DNA of 15,460 nucleotides from the NCBI GenBank assembly GCA_002353975.1, contig DEKQ01000149.1:13776-29235 (forward strand), given 5' to 3'. Source of the DNA: Prevotellaceae bacterium UBA2718. Lineage in GTDB: Bacteria; Bacteroidota; Bacteroidia; Bacteroidales; Bacteroidaceae. A program made the position numbers and the translations under genes. Below the pieces are notes generated by a model, which saw only the letters and a list, made by a program, of their open reading frames with translations, searched no databases and was not told the origin of the DNA. Below are positions 7,211 to 14,339 of the stretch, in pieces (the first letter of the stretch is position 1; every line of letters starts with the position of its first letter).

Positions 7211-8653
7211 ATGAACGTAACAACAAACAAAATGACCAACTGGCGATGGGTGATGTGCGCGATGTTGTTCGCAGCAACCACCGTCAACTACCTGGATCGT
7301 CAGGTTCTGTCCCTCACATGGAAGGACTTTATCTCACCCGAATTTCACTGGAACGATGAGATTTACGGTAACATCACCGCTATCTTCTCTATCTTCTATG
7401 CCGTTGCAAACCTCTTTGCAGGCAAGTTCGTTGACTGGATGGGCACCAAGAAGGGCTACTTCTGGGCCATCACCATTTGGTCATTAGGAGCCGTTCTGCA
7501 CGCTGGCTGCGGATGGTTCACAATGGTTTCCCTCGGTTTGCCTAATCTGGCAGCTATGGCAAAGACTACAGGCCTCGTCGCTGTCTCTGTCGCTACGGTC
7601 AGTATGTATGCTTTCCTCGTATGCCGCTGCGTGCTGGCAATGGGTGAGGCAGGCAACTTCCCCGCAGCTATCAAGGTTACTGCCGAGTACTTCCCAAAGA
7701 AGGACCGCGCTTTCGCAACTGCAATCTTCAACTCCGGAGCATCTGTAGGCGCTCTTGCAGCCCCTGCCACCATTCCATTGCTCGCTAAGATGTGGGGCTG
7801 GGAGATGGCTTTCATCATCATCGGTGCCATCGGCTTCATCTGGGCAGGCGTATGGCTCTTCGTATATGACAAGCCAAAAGACTCTAAGTTCGTCAACGAG
7901 GCAGAGCTGAACTACATCAATCAGGATGAGGAGAACGAGAAAGCTGCCGAGGTAGTAGTTGAAGAGAAGCAGATGTCATATATGGAAGCCTTCAGCCACA
8001 AGCAGACATGGTCTTTCGCTTTCGGTAAGTTTATGACGGACGGCGTATGGTGGTTCTTCCTCTTCTGGGCTCCGGCATACTTCTCCGACCAGTTCGGCGC
8101 TACGTCAGACTCACCTCTTGGCATCGCCCTCATCTTCACTCTCTACGCTATCGTAACGGTATTGTCAATGTTTGGCGGCTATCTGCCAAAGCTCTTCGTA
8201 GAGAAGAAGGGCATGAACCCTTATCAGGGACGTATGCTTGCCATGCTCATCTTCGCATTCTTCCCGCTGCTGGCTCTGTTTGCCCAGCCTATGGGTGATG
8301 CCTTCGGACCATGGTGGCCGGCAATCATCATCGGCCTCGTGGGTGCAGGACACCAGGCATGGTCTGCCAATATCTTCTCTACCGTAGGCGATATGTTCCC
8401 CAAATCAGCCATTGCGACCATTACTGGTATCGGCTCAATGGCAGGCGGCTGCGGATCATTCCTTATTAATAAGGTATCAGGCAACCTCTTCACCTACGCC
8501 GAGCAGCAGGGTTCCGCCTTCCAGTTCATGGGCTTTGAGGGCAAGCCGGCAGGCTACATGATTATCTTCTGCGTCTGCGCCGTTGCCTACCTCATCGGCT
8601 GGACAGTCATGAAGATGCTCGTTCCAAAGTATAAGCCAGTCGTAGTGAAGTAA
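7211..8653 (+). CDS. MFS transporter, ACS/hexuronate-like (copy 2)
   Basis: This 480-residue inner-membrane carrier has about 12 hydrophobic segments and shares long blocks with the preceding gene, for example DRQVLSLTWKDF near residue 31, TAEYFPKKDRAFATAIFNSG in the first half, and GKFMTDGVWWFFLFWAP in the second half. This identifies a tandem duplication. It is most like ExuT-type hexuronate/sugar-acid:proton symporters, a family-level call only; no uronate catabolism gene is in the window to support a substrate. The start ATG at 7211 gives MNVTTNKMTNWRW, matching the paralogue's N-terminus. By eye it contains no ATA, AGA or AGG codon, which suggests selection for high expression. There is no separate promoter of the standard type in the 45-nt gap, so it is probably co-transcribed with copy 1. 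Hairpins at 8684 and 8717 end the unit. Confidence 0.9.
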   Translation: MNVTTNKMTNWRWVMCAMLFAATTVNYLDRQVLSLTWKDFISPEFHWNDEIYGNITAIFSIFYAVANLFAGKFVDWMGTKKGYFWAITIWSLGAVLHAGCGWFTMVSLGLPNLAAMAKTTGLVAVSVATVSMYAFLVCRCVLAMGEAGNFPAAIKVTAEYFPKKDRAFATAIFNSGASVGALAAPATIPLLAKMWGWEMAFIIIGAIGFIWAGVWLFVYDKPKDSKFVNEAELNYINQDEENEKAAEVVVEEKQMSYMEAFSHKQTWSFAFGKFMTDGVWWFFLFWAPAYFSDQFGATSDSPLGIALIFTLYAIVTVLSMFGGYLPKLFVEKKGMNPYQGRMLAMLIFAFFPLLALFAQPMGDAFGPWWPAIIIGLVGAGHQAWSANIFSTVGDMFPKSAIATITGIGSMAGGCGSFLINKVSGNLFTYAEQQGSAFQFMGFEGKPAGYMIIFCVCAVAYLIGWTVMKMLVPKYKPVVVK

Positions 8654-8683
8654 CGACAACGCATAAATCCACAATAGAAGGAG

Positions 8684-8709
8684 CCTCCATCTGCATAAGG
8701 TGGAGGTTT
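8684..8709 (+). terminator. Weak hairpin after the MFS pair
   Basis: CCTCCA (8684-8689) pairs with TGGAGG (8701-8706) across an 11-nt loop and is followed by only TTT. It may act as a first, leaky terminator or as a 3'-end stabiliser ahead of the much stronger one at 8717-8760. Confidence 0.4.
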
Positions 8710-8716
8710 CATTGCA

Positions 8717-8760
8717 CATAATAAAAGCCCGAGGCGATGACGTCTCGGGCTTTTATTATG
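8717..8760. terminator. Bidirectional terminator between MFS pair and infB operon
   Basis: The left arm 8717-8736 and right arm 8741-8760 form a continuous 20-bp stem (one G-U pair, 8734-8743) closed by the tetraloop ATGA. The centre is GC-rich (GCCCGAG/CTCGGGC) and the outer part is AAAA/TTTT, so each strand sees a GC stem followed by a T-rich tract. It lies between convergent transcripts (MFS from the left, infB from the right) and should terminate both. Confidence 0.93.
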
Positions 8761-8830
8761 CCGTTACCTACAGTCGTTCGTGCTGCCGTAGGGCTGGCTG
8801 TGAGATGAGTTGGATTTACTTTATGATAGT

Positions 8831-8972
8831 GATTGAGTTGTCCATGTAAGGGACGGATTCGACCGCACAGGGTGACGGAGTTGACCGTACAGAGTGACGG
8901 ATTCGACCGCACAGGGTGACGGATTCGACCGCACAGGGTGACGGAGTTGACCGTACAGAGTGACGGAGCTGG
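8831..8972. repeat. 22-bp tandem repeat array (5 full units)
   Basis: Five contiguous units of exactly 22 bp run from 8852 to 8961, followed by a partial sixth (8962-8972) and preceded by a decayed 21-bp unit (8831-8851). Two variants occur in the order A-B-A-A-B. A opens GACGGATTCGACCG and closes CACAGGGT; B opens GACGGAGTTGACCG and closes TACAGAGT. Copies of each variant are identical. The array lies 23 nt beyond the infB stop, between infB and the shared terminator, so on the minus strand it is transcribed as infB 3' UTR. There it can form a 4-bp hairpin per unit with a 6-nt loop (ACGG or GCGG against CCGU). The rest of the 341-bp gap (8654-8994) holds the two hairpins above and no gene. 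Confidence 0.95.
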
Positions 8973-8994
8973 ATGGATAGAGGGGTGGAGCGCC

Positions 8995-11868
8995 TTACAG
9001 CTTCTGCTCCACCTCTATTTCCGTGAATGTCTCAATGATATCTCCAGCCTGGATGTCGTTACAGTTGACGAGCGAGATACCGCACTCCAGTCCTGTAGCA
9101 ACTTCCTTGGCATCGTCCTTATAACGCTTCAGGGCGTTGATGTCGCCTGTGAAGATCACGATACCATCGCGAATGAGGCGTGCCTTGTCCTTGGCGTGTA
9201 CCTTACCGTCGGTGACCATAGCACCTGCGACAGTGCCGACCTTGGAGATTTTGAATACCTCCTTGACCTCAACCTGGCCCGTGGCAACCTCTTTCTTAAT
9301 CTTATCGAGCATACCTTCCATGGCCTGTTTGATGTCGTCCATAGCATCGTAGATGACAGAATAGGTGTTGATCTCCACGCCCTCCTGCTCTGCCAGCTTC
9401 TTGGCGGCCAATGAAGGACGCACCTGGAAGCCTACGATCATACCGTTCTCTGCGGTAGAAGCCAGCGTGACATCGTTCTCTGAAATCTGGCCGACACCCT
9501 TGAGGATTACGTTCACCTGCACCTTTTCCGTTGACATCTTGATGAAAGAGTCGGACAGGGCCTCTACTGAGCCCTGCGTATCGGCCTTCACGACGAGGTT
9601 CAACTCATGGAATTCTCCGAGTGCCACACGGTGTGCAATCTCCTCAAGCGAGAGCGTCTTGGTGGTACGCAGGCTCTGTTCGCGCTGCAACTGCATTCGC
9701 TTGTTGGCGATATTGCGGGCCTCCTGCTCCGTCTCCATAATGTGGAAGGAGTCTCCTGCCTGCGGTGCGCCGTTGAGACCGAGTATGATAACCGGCTCTG
9801 CGGGCTTTGCCTGCTCTACGTTCTGGTTGCGCTCGTTGAACATTGCCTTTACCCTACCCCATGCTGTTCCGGCAATCACGATGTCGCCGACCTTCAGCGT
9901 ACCGTTGCTGACGAGGACTGTAGAGACGTATCCACGACCCTTATCCAGTGACGACTCAATGACCGAACCAGTGGCATTGCGGTTAGGATTAGCCTTCAGG
10001 TCAAGCATTTCAGCCTCCAGGAGCACCTTCTCCATCAGCTCTTCGACGCCCGTTCCTTTCTTAGCGCTTATCTCCTGACACTGGTACTTACCGCCCCACT
10101 CCTCCACGAGGAGGTTCATGGCTGCCAGGTCCTGGCGTATCTTGTCGGGGTTAGCACCCGGTTTGTCAATCTTGTTGATGGCAAACACCATCGGCACATT
10201 GGCTGCCTGTGCGTGTGCTATAGCCTCCTTCGTGGTAGGCATGATAGAGTCATCGGCTGCGATGATGATGATGGCGATGTCCGTTACCTGTGTTCCACGG
10301 GCACGCATGGCAGTGAATGCCTCGTGACCTGGGGTGTCAAGGAACGTGATACGTCGTCCGTCAGGCAGCTTCACGTTGTATGCGCCGATGTGCTGCGTGA
10401 TGCCTCCGGCCTCGCCGGCAATGACATTGGTCTTGCGCACATAGTCCAGCAGCGAGGTCTTACCGTGATCCACGTGTCCCATGACGGTGACGATAGGCGG
10501 ACGCGAGATAAGTTCGCTCTCGTCATCCTCCTCCTCGTGGATTGCCTCCTGTACTTCGGCGCTGACATATTCCGTTGTATATCCGAACTCATCAGCCACC
10601 AGATTGATGGTCTCAGCATCCAGACGCTGGTTGATACTTACCATGATACCGACCGACATGAGCGTTCCGATGAGCTTTGTGACAGGCACATCCATCATCG
10701 TGGCAAGCTCTGACACGGTAACAAACTCGGTCAGTTTCAGTACCTTTGAGTCCAGTTCTTCGGTCAATGCCTCCTCCTCACGCTGGTGAGCGGCGGCATC
10801 GCGCTTCTCCTTACGATACTTGGCGCCCTTCTTGTTTTGGCTGCTCTTGCTGGTGAGGCGGGCCAGAGTCTCCTTTACCTGGCGTGCTACATCCTCCTCC
10901 GAAATCTCCTGCGGCTGCTGGTTGCCCTTCTTCTTATTTTTCTTCTTGTTTCCTGAAGGCTGATTAGGATTAGGTTGTCCCTGCGTGGTGCGGGCATTCT
11001 TGCCATTCTTGCCACCCTGTTGCTGGTTGGCAGCATCGTTGATATCGACGCGCTCCTTGCCTATGCGTACGCGCTTCTTCCTGTCGGCAGACACCTGTGC
11101 CTTCTCCTCACGCTCCTTGCGTTTCTCCTCCTTCGATTTCTTCTTTGGTCGGGTGCTCTGGTTGATGGCGCTGAGGTCAATGGTACCGAGCACATTGGGG
11201 CGTGCCACGGTGCGGCGATCACTCTTCAGGGTGAATACCTCCACCTCCTTTTTGGTGCTTGCCGGTGCAGTTTCCTTTGGTGCTTCTTCCTTTTTAGGCA
11301 CGTCTGGTGTCTTCGGTGTCTCTACTGCCTTGGGTTCTTCGGCAGGGGTTTCTGCCTTTGTCTCAGGCTGCTCCACCTTCTGCGGCTCGGCCTCCTTTGG
11401 CTCAGGCTGCTTCTCTTCTTCCTGCTTTGGCAGCTCCTCTGCCTTTACTTCGGGCGTAGCGGGAGCAGCGGGAGCCTCCACCTCAGGCTTTTCATCCTGC
11501 GGTGCGGGAGCGGGAGCAGGCTCCTCCTTCTTGGCCGGCTTGCCCACGGTGCTCAGGTCTATGGTTCCCAGTGGCTTCACCTCCTGCCTGATGCGCAGGT
11601 CACTCGGGGTGACAGCAACTTCCTGCGGCTTCTTCTCCGCCTTCTTCTCGACCTTCTTCTCGGCTTTCTTGAATATCTTCTCAGCCTGCGTACGTATCTC
11701 CTTGTCGCCTTTGAACGCCGCCTCCAGCGCAGCATACTGCTCATCGTTGAGCTTGAAGTTAAGGTCATTCTTAACCTCGCCCAGGGATGTCTTCTTCTCG
11801 AGGAACTCTACGAGAGTTGACAAACCGATGTTCAGCATACTCATTGCTTTGTTTATTCTTATACTCAT
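8995..11868 (-). CDS. infB: Translation initiation factor IF-2
   Basis: The 957-residue GTPase brings fMet-tRNA to the 30S subunit and promotes subunit joining. An IF2-N-like helical domain (about residues 1-50, MSIRINKAMSMLNIGLSTLV) is followed by a long Lys/Glu/Pro/Ala-rich linker (about 60-370) and a second IF2-N domain (about 376-430). The G domain carries G1 GHVDHGKT (464-471), G2 GITQHIG (489-495), G3 DTPGHEAF (511-518), G4 NKID (565-568) and G5 SAK (601-603). The C-terminal domains that bind fMet-tRNA complete it. I chose the ATG at 11868; extending to the GTG at 11919 adds 17 residues that do not look like the family. The gene is last in rimP-nusA-infB, 101 nt after nusA. The linker contains two copies of LGTIDLS (100-106 and 227-233). 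Confidence 0.97.
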   Translation of the reverse strand: MSIRINKAMSMLNIGLSTLVEFLEKKTSLGEVKNDLNFKLNDEQYAALEAAFKGDKEIRTQAEKIFKKAEKKVEKKAEKKPQEVAVTPSDLRIRQEVKPLGTIDLSTVGKPAKKEEPAPAPAPQDEKPEVEAPAAPATPEVKAEELPKQEEEKQPEPKEAEPQKVEQPETKAETPAEEPKAVETPKTPDVPKKEEAPKETAPASTKKEVEVFTLKSDRRTVARPNVLGTIDLSAINQSTRPKKKSKEEKRKEREEKAQVSADRKKRVRIGKERVDINDAANQQQGGKNGKNARTTQGQPNPNQPSGNKKKNKKKGNQQPQEISEEDVARQVKETLARLTSKSSQNKKGAKYRKEKRDAAAHQREEEALTEELDSKVLKLTEFVTVSELATMMDVPVTKLIGTLMSVGIMVSINQRLDAETINLVADEFGYTTEYVSAEVQEAIHEEEDDESELISRPPIVTVMGHVDHGKTSLLDYVRKTNVIAGEAGGITQHIGAYNVKLPDGRRITFLDTPGHEAFTAMRARGTQVTDIAIIIIAADDSIMPTTKEAIAHAQAANVPMVFAINKIDKPGANPDKIRQDLAAMNLLVEEWGGKYQCQEISAKKGTGVEELMEKVLLEAEMLDLKANPNRNATGSVIESSLDKGRGYVSTVLVSNGTLKVGDIVIAGTAWGRVKAMFNERNQNVEQAKPAEPVIILGLNGAPQAGDSFHIMETEQEARNIANKRMQLQREQSLRTTKTLSLEEIAHRVALGEFHELNLVVKADTQGSVEALSDSFIKMSTEKVQVNVILKGVGQISENDVTLASTAENGMIVGFQVRPSLAAKKLAEQEGVEINTYSVIYDAMDDIKQAMEGMLDKIKKEVATGQVEVKEVFKISKVGTVAGAMVTDGKVHAKDKARLIRDGIVIFTGDINALKRYKDDAKEVATGLECGISLVNCNDIQAGDIIETFTEIEVEQKL

Positions 11869-11969
11869 ATATTCGATTTTACCTTGTTTATCTTCTACTT
11901 CTACATCTGTTGACGACACATTGCAGGGTCTGCTTCAGCGGCCTGTGCGTCCTGACCGGCCTGCCGCGT

Positions 11970-13241
11970 TTATTTCTCAAACTCTGCGCGCAGCACCTCG
12001 AGCAAGTGGTCCACGGTCTCTTCCTCAAGGTCTGCCTTTGCGATGAGCATCTCGCGAGGAGCGTCAAGCACCTGGCGTGCGGTCTCCAGACCAATGGCCT
12101 TGATGGCATCGATGACCCACTGGTCTATCTCGTCGTTGAACTCATCGAGGTAGATATCCTCCTCATCCTCGTTGCCAATGTTATCCTGCTGCACGTCGCG
12201 GAATACGTCGATGGTGTATTCGGTAAGCATCGAAGCGAGTTTGATGTTCTGTCCGCTGCGTCCGATGGCGAGTGACACCTCCTCCGGCCTCAGCGACACG
12301 TCGGCATGGCGGTTCTCTTCGTCTATGACGATGCTGCTGATCTGAGCCGGTGCGAGTGCTCGCTGTATGAAGAGCTTGATGTTCTGGGTGTAGTTTATCA
12401 CGTCAAGGTTCTCGTTGCACAGTTCTCTTACTATGCCATGCACGCGGCTACCCTTCACGCCGACGCAGGCTCCTACCGGGTCTATGCGGTCATCGAAGCT
12501 CTCAACGGCTATCTTTGCACGCTCACCGGGAATACGTGCTATCTTGCGGATGGCCACCAGACCCTCTGCTATCTCAGGCACCTCAGCCTCCAACAGACGC
12601 TGCAGGAAGAGGTTTGACGTGCGCGAGAGGATAATCTTCGGGTTGTTGTTCTCGTTGGTCACACGTGCTATGACGGCCTTGATGGTCTCGTTCTTGCGAT
12701 AGTTGTCGCTCGGTATCTGCTCTGACTTAGGCAGCAGCAGCTCGTTGCCCTCGTCGTCAATCACCAGCACCTCGCGCTTCCATATCTGATAAACCTCGCC
12801 GCTGACAATCTCGCCCACGCGATCTTTATACTTATTATATAAGGTATCGTGCTCCAGCTCCAGTATCTTGGATGCCAGCGTCTGGCGCAGGTTGAGGATG
12901 GCGCGACGTCCGAACTTGGCGAAATCCACGCGCTCTGACACGTCCTCGCCCACCTCATAGTCGTCCTGTATCTTCTGTGCATCAGTGAGAGAAATCTCCT
13001 TATTCTCGTCGCTCACCTCACCGTCAGGCACCACCACGCGGTTGCGATAAATCTCAAAGTCGCCCTTGTCGGGGTTTACGATAACGTCGAAGTTTGCATC
13101 GCTGCCAAATATCTTGGCAATGACATTGCGGAAGCTCTCCTCAAGCACACTGACGAGCGTAGTGCGATCGATGTTCTTCGTCTCCTTAAACTCGCGGAAC
13201 GTCTCTATCATGCTTGGTTGCTGTGTGGTTGTTTTAGCCAT
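11970..13241 (-). CDS. nusA: Transcription termination/antitermination factor NusA
   Basis: The 423-residue protein binds RNA polymerase and nascent RNA and modulates pausing, termination and antitermination. The N-terminal polymerase-binding domain spans about 1-135, with the conserved FGRRAILNLRQTL at 110-122. The S1 domain is about 140-205, KH1 contains GVKGSR (261-266) and KH2 contains IGRSGQNIKLA (326-336). After KH2 comes an acidic stretch (353-372, NEDEEDIYLDEF) and a short C-terminal helical segment rather than the paired acidic repeats of the E. coli protein, so it is shorter than the 495-residue E. coli NusA. The start ATG at 13241 gives the usual SMIETFREFKETKNID region near the N-terminus. 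It lies 104 nt after rimP, a gap holding a GC-rich palindrome. Confidence 0.97.
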   Translation of the reverse strand: MAKTTTQQPSMIETFREFKETKNIDRTTLVSVLEESFRNVIAKIFGSDANFDVIVNPDKGDFEIYRNRVVVPDGEVSDENKEISLTDAQKIQDDYEVGEDVSERVDFAKFGRRAILNLRQTLASKILELEHDTLYNKYKDRVGEIVSGEVYQIWKREVLVIDDEGNELLLPKSEQIPSDNYRKNETIKAVIARVTNENNNPKIILSRTSNLFLQRLLEAEVPEIAEGLVAIRKIARIPGERAKIAVESFDDRIDPVGACVGVKGSRVHGIVRELCNENLDVINYTQNIKLFIQRALAPAQISSIVIDEENRHADVSLRPEEVSLAIGRSGQNIKLASMLTEYTIDVFRDVQQDNIGNEDEEDIYLDEFNDEIDQWVIDAIKAIGLETARQVLDAPREMLIAKADLEEETVDHLLEVLRAEFEK

Positions 13242-13311
13242 AAATGTTTTTTCTTTTTTATATTTTTATTCTTTATTCTTTTCTTCCATCGCCCCTCACC
13301 TCTCTTCCCTA

Positions 13312-13341
13312 CCCCTCCCCTTGGGGAGGTCCGGGGCGGGG
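13312..13341. repeat. GC-rich palindrome between rimP and nusA
   Basis: CCTCCCC (13314-13320) and GGGGAGG (13323-13329) form a near-perfect palindrome, followed by GGGG at 13333-13336 and 13338-13341. The flanks are strongly AT/T-rich (13242-13290), so this GC block stands out. Similar CCCCTCCCC/GGGGAGG intergenic elements recur in Bacteroidetes genomes in my recollection, but I cannot count copies here. It lies inside the rimP-nusA-infB transcript. Confidence 0.65.
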
Positions 13342-13345
13342 CTTT

Positions 13346-13813
13346 TTACTTGAAGTCTATCACGTACTTGCAATACTTCACCTCGTCCATAGAGAATGTC
13401 TTATCTACATCCACCAATACGGGGCGCTTCTTGCCCTCAACGGTCTGCTTTTCCTGCGTCTTGACGGTGAAGCTGCGGCCATCCACGGCGGTCAGCTCGC
13501 CCTTATACTTCTTACCGTCGGCAGCAAGGACTTCCACCTGCTTGCCTATGTTGTTGATATATTGCTGCTCCACCTTGAACGGCTGACCTATGCCGGCAGA
13601 GCCTACCTCCAGCTCATAGTCCTCCTCATCGCGGTCCAGATGGTCCTCAATGAAGCGGCTCAACGACACACAGTCATCAATCCACACGCCCTCGGCGTGG
13701 TCTATCTCTACAACGATGCGGTCATCGGGGGTCACCTCAACATCTACAAGGAAATACTCCTTGTCCGTGAGCCACTCTTCTACTAAACTCTCTACAATTT
13801 TCTTCTCTATCAT
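13346..13813 (-). CDS. rimP: Ribosome maturation factor RimP
   Basis: The 155-residue cytoplasmic protein is needed for maturation of the 30S subunit. The N-terminal alpha/beta domain (about 1-75) contains the characteristic run VEIDHAEGVWIDDCVSLSR (35-53) and YELEVGSAGIGQPF (66-79), equivalent to the family's LEVSSPGxxRPL block. The C-terminal SH3-like domain (about 80-155) includes GKKYKGELTAVDGRSFTV. Length matches the family (about 150). It is the first gene of rimP-nusA-infB, the conserved order in most bacteria, but unlike E. coli no initiator tRNA gene precedes it here. A promoter at 13958-13989 gives a leader of roughly 140 nt that contains a strong hairpin. Confidence 0.95.
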   Translation of the reverse strand: MIEKKIVESLVEEWLTDKEYFLVDVEVTPDDRIVVEIDHAEGVWIDDCVSLSRFIEDHLDRDEEDYELEVGSAGIGQPFKVEQQYINNIGKQVEVLAADGKKYKGELTAVDGRSFTVKTQEKQTVEGKKRPVLVDVDKTFSMDEVKYCKYVIDFK

Positions 13814-13911
13814 AATCTTCTTTTATGTTTCAATGTCACCGGGCTTCAAAGTCACATCAGCATCGGCCCGATAACCTTATAAGCTCTTTTACAACTTTAT
13901 CATTAATAAAA

Positions 13912-13942
13912 GAATGAGAGGCTCTGTGTGAGCCCCTCATTC
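13912..13942 (-). promoter_or_regulatory. Stem-loop with U-tract in the rimP leader
   Basis: GAATGAG (13912-13918) pairs with CTCATTC (13936-13942) and GGCTC (13920-13924) with GAGCC (13930-13934), interrupted by one A-C mismatch and closed by a 5-nt loop. Read in the rimP direction, the stem is followed by TTTTATTA, so it has the shape of an intrinsic terminator about 10 nt into the predicted transcript. It could be an attenuator or a 5'-end stabiliser of the operon mRNA. Confidence 0.65.
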
Positions 13943-13957
13943 CTCTGAACGTGGGTG

Positions 13958-13989
13958 CAAAATTACTTATAATTTTCTATCTATGCAAA
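13958..13989 (-). promoter_or_regulatory. Bacteroidetes-type promoter of rimP-nusA-infB
   Basis: On the minus strand TTTG (13989-13986) is followed after exactly 20 nt by TAatTTTG (13965-13958). This is a full match to the Bacteroidetes -33/-7 consensus and predicts initiation near 13952. Confidence 0.85.
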
Positions 13990-13999
13990 TTTTTTTGCA
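13984..13999. promoter_or_regulatory. Inverted repeat TGCAAA-N4-TTTGCA
   Basis: TGCAAA (13984-13989) and TTTGCA (13994-13999) form a perfect 6-bp inverted repeat around TTTT. It covers the -33 box of the rimP promoter and lies about 45 nt upstream of the antitoxin -7 box, so it could be an operator, for example for the Phd-type antitoxin. It could also be chance in an AT-rich region. Confidence 0.35.
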
Positions 14000-14040
14000 A
14001 GAAAACTGTGTAGAAACCACTAAATTCTGCTTTTTTTTCG

Positions 14041-14048
14041 TACCTTTG
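14041..14048 (+). promoter_or_regulatory. Candidate -7 box for the antitoxin gene
   Basis: TAccTTTG matches the Bacteroidetes -7 consensus, but no TTTG lies 19-21 nt upstream; the nearest is at 13994-13997, 43 nt away. Initiation near 14053 would leave about 23 nt before the ATG at 14076. Confidence 0.55.
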
Positions 14049-14075
14049 CAGCGTGAGACACTAAATGAGAGTATT

Positions 14076-14339
14076 ATGACTATTGTAAGTACAACAGATT
14101 TCCGAGCCAATCAGGGCAAGTACTTTGGTATGGTAGATCGCGGCGAAGCTGTGATTCTGAAGTCTCGACACGGAAGCTACCGACTTATGCCCGTAGAGGA
14201 AGAAGAGCCGAAACGTGATGTGACGGCAGAGATTTGCCGAGGCATGAAGCATTGGAAAGAGTATTTAGAAACAGGGAAATCGGATTATTTCCATCCCGCA
14301 AAGGAACTATTAAATGAGCTACGTAATTCAAACGGGTAA
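14076..14339 (+). CDS. Phd/YefM-family antitoxin
   Basis: The 87-residue small DNA-binding antitoxin starts MTIVSTTDFRANQGKYFGMV, continues with GEAVILKSRHGSYRLMPV, and carries an acidic linker (EEEEPKRD) before a helical, toxin-binding-type C-terminus ending ELLNELRN. I chose ATG 14076 because the frame upstream, open from 13983, crosses the -7 box and gives Phe/Cys-rich residues unlike the family. Its 3' end overlaps by 26 nt a second start (14314), the usual antitoxin-toxin arrangement, but the toxin frame stops after 25 codons. It therefore looks like an antitoxin left without its toxin, perhaps kept as a regulator or as protection against a related toxin elsewhere. The repressor role is family knowledge. 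Confidence 0.85.
   Translation: MTIVSTTDFRANQGKYFGMVDRGEAVILKSRHGSYRLMPVEEEEPKRDVTAEICRGMKHWKEYLETGKSDYFHPAKELLNELRNSNG

Noticed and set aside
8852..8961. CRISPR array
   Set aside because: The 22-bp units are contiguous with no spacers, and there are no cas genes.
8852..8961. tRNA T-arm-like sequence GGTCGAATCC in the minus strand of the repeat
   Set aside because: The loop is one base short of a T-loop, the stem is only 4 bp, and no acceptor, D or anticodon arms surround it.
11869..11919. GTG start adding 17 residues to IF-2
   Set aside because: The added residues do not match the family N-terminus, whereas ATG 11868 gives MSIRINKAMSML as expected.
10975..12046. Long plus-strand frames (281 and 353 codons) antisense to infB
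   Set aside because: They are explained by the Lys/Glu/Ala/Pro-rich codon pattern of the IF-2 linker read backwards. The translations are low-complexity Leu/Ser-rich and have no domain.
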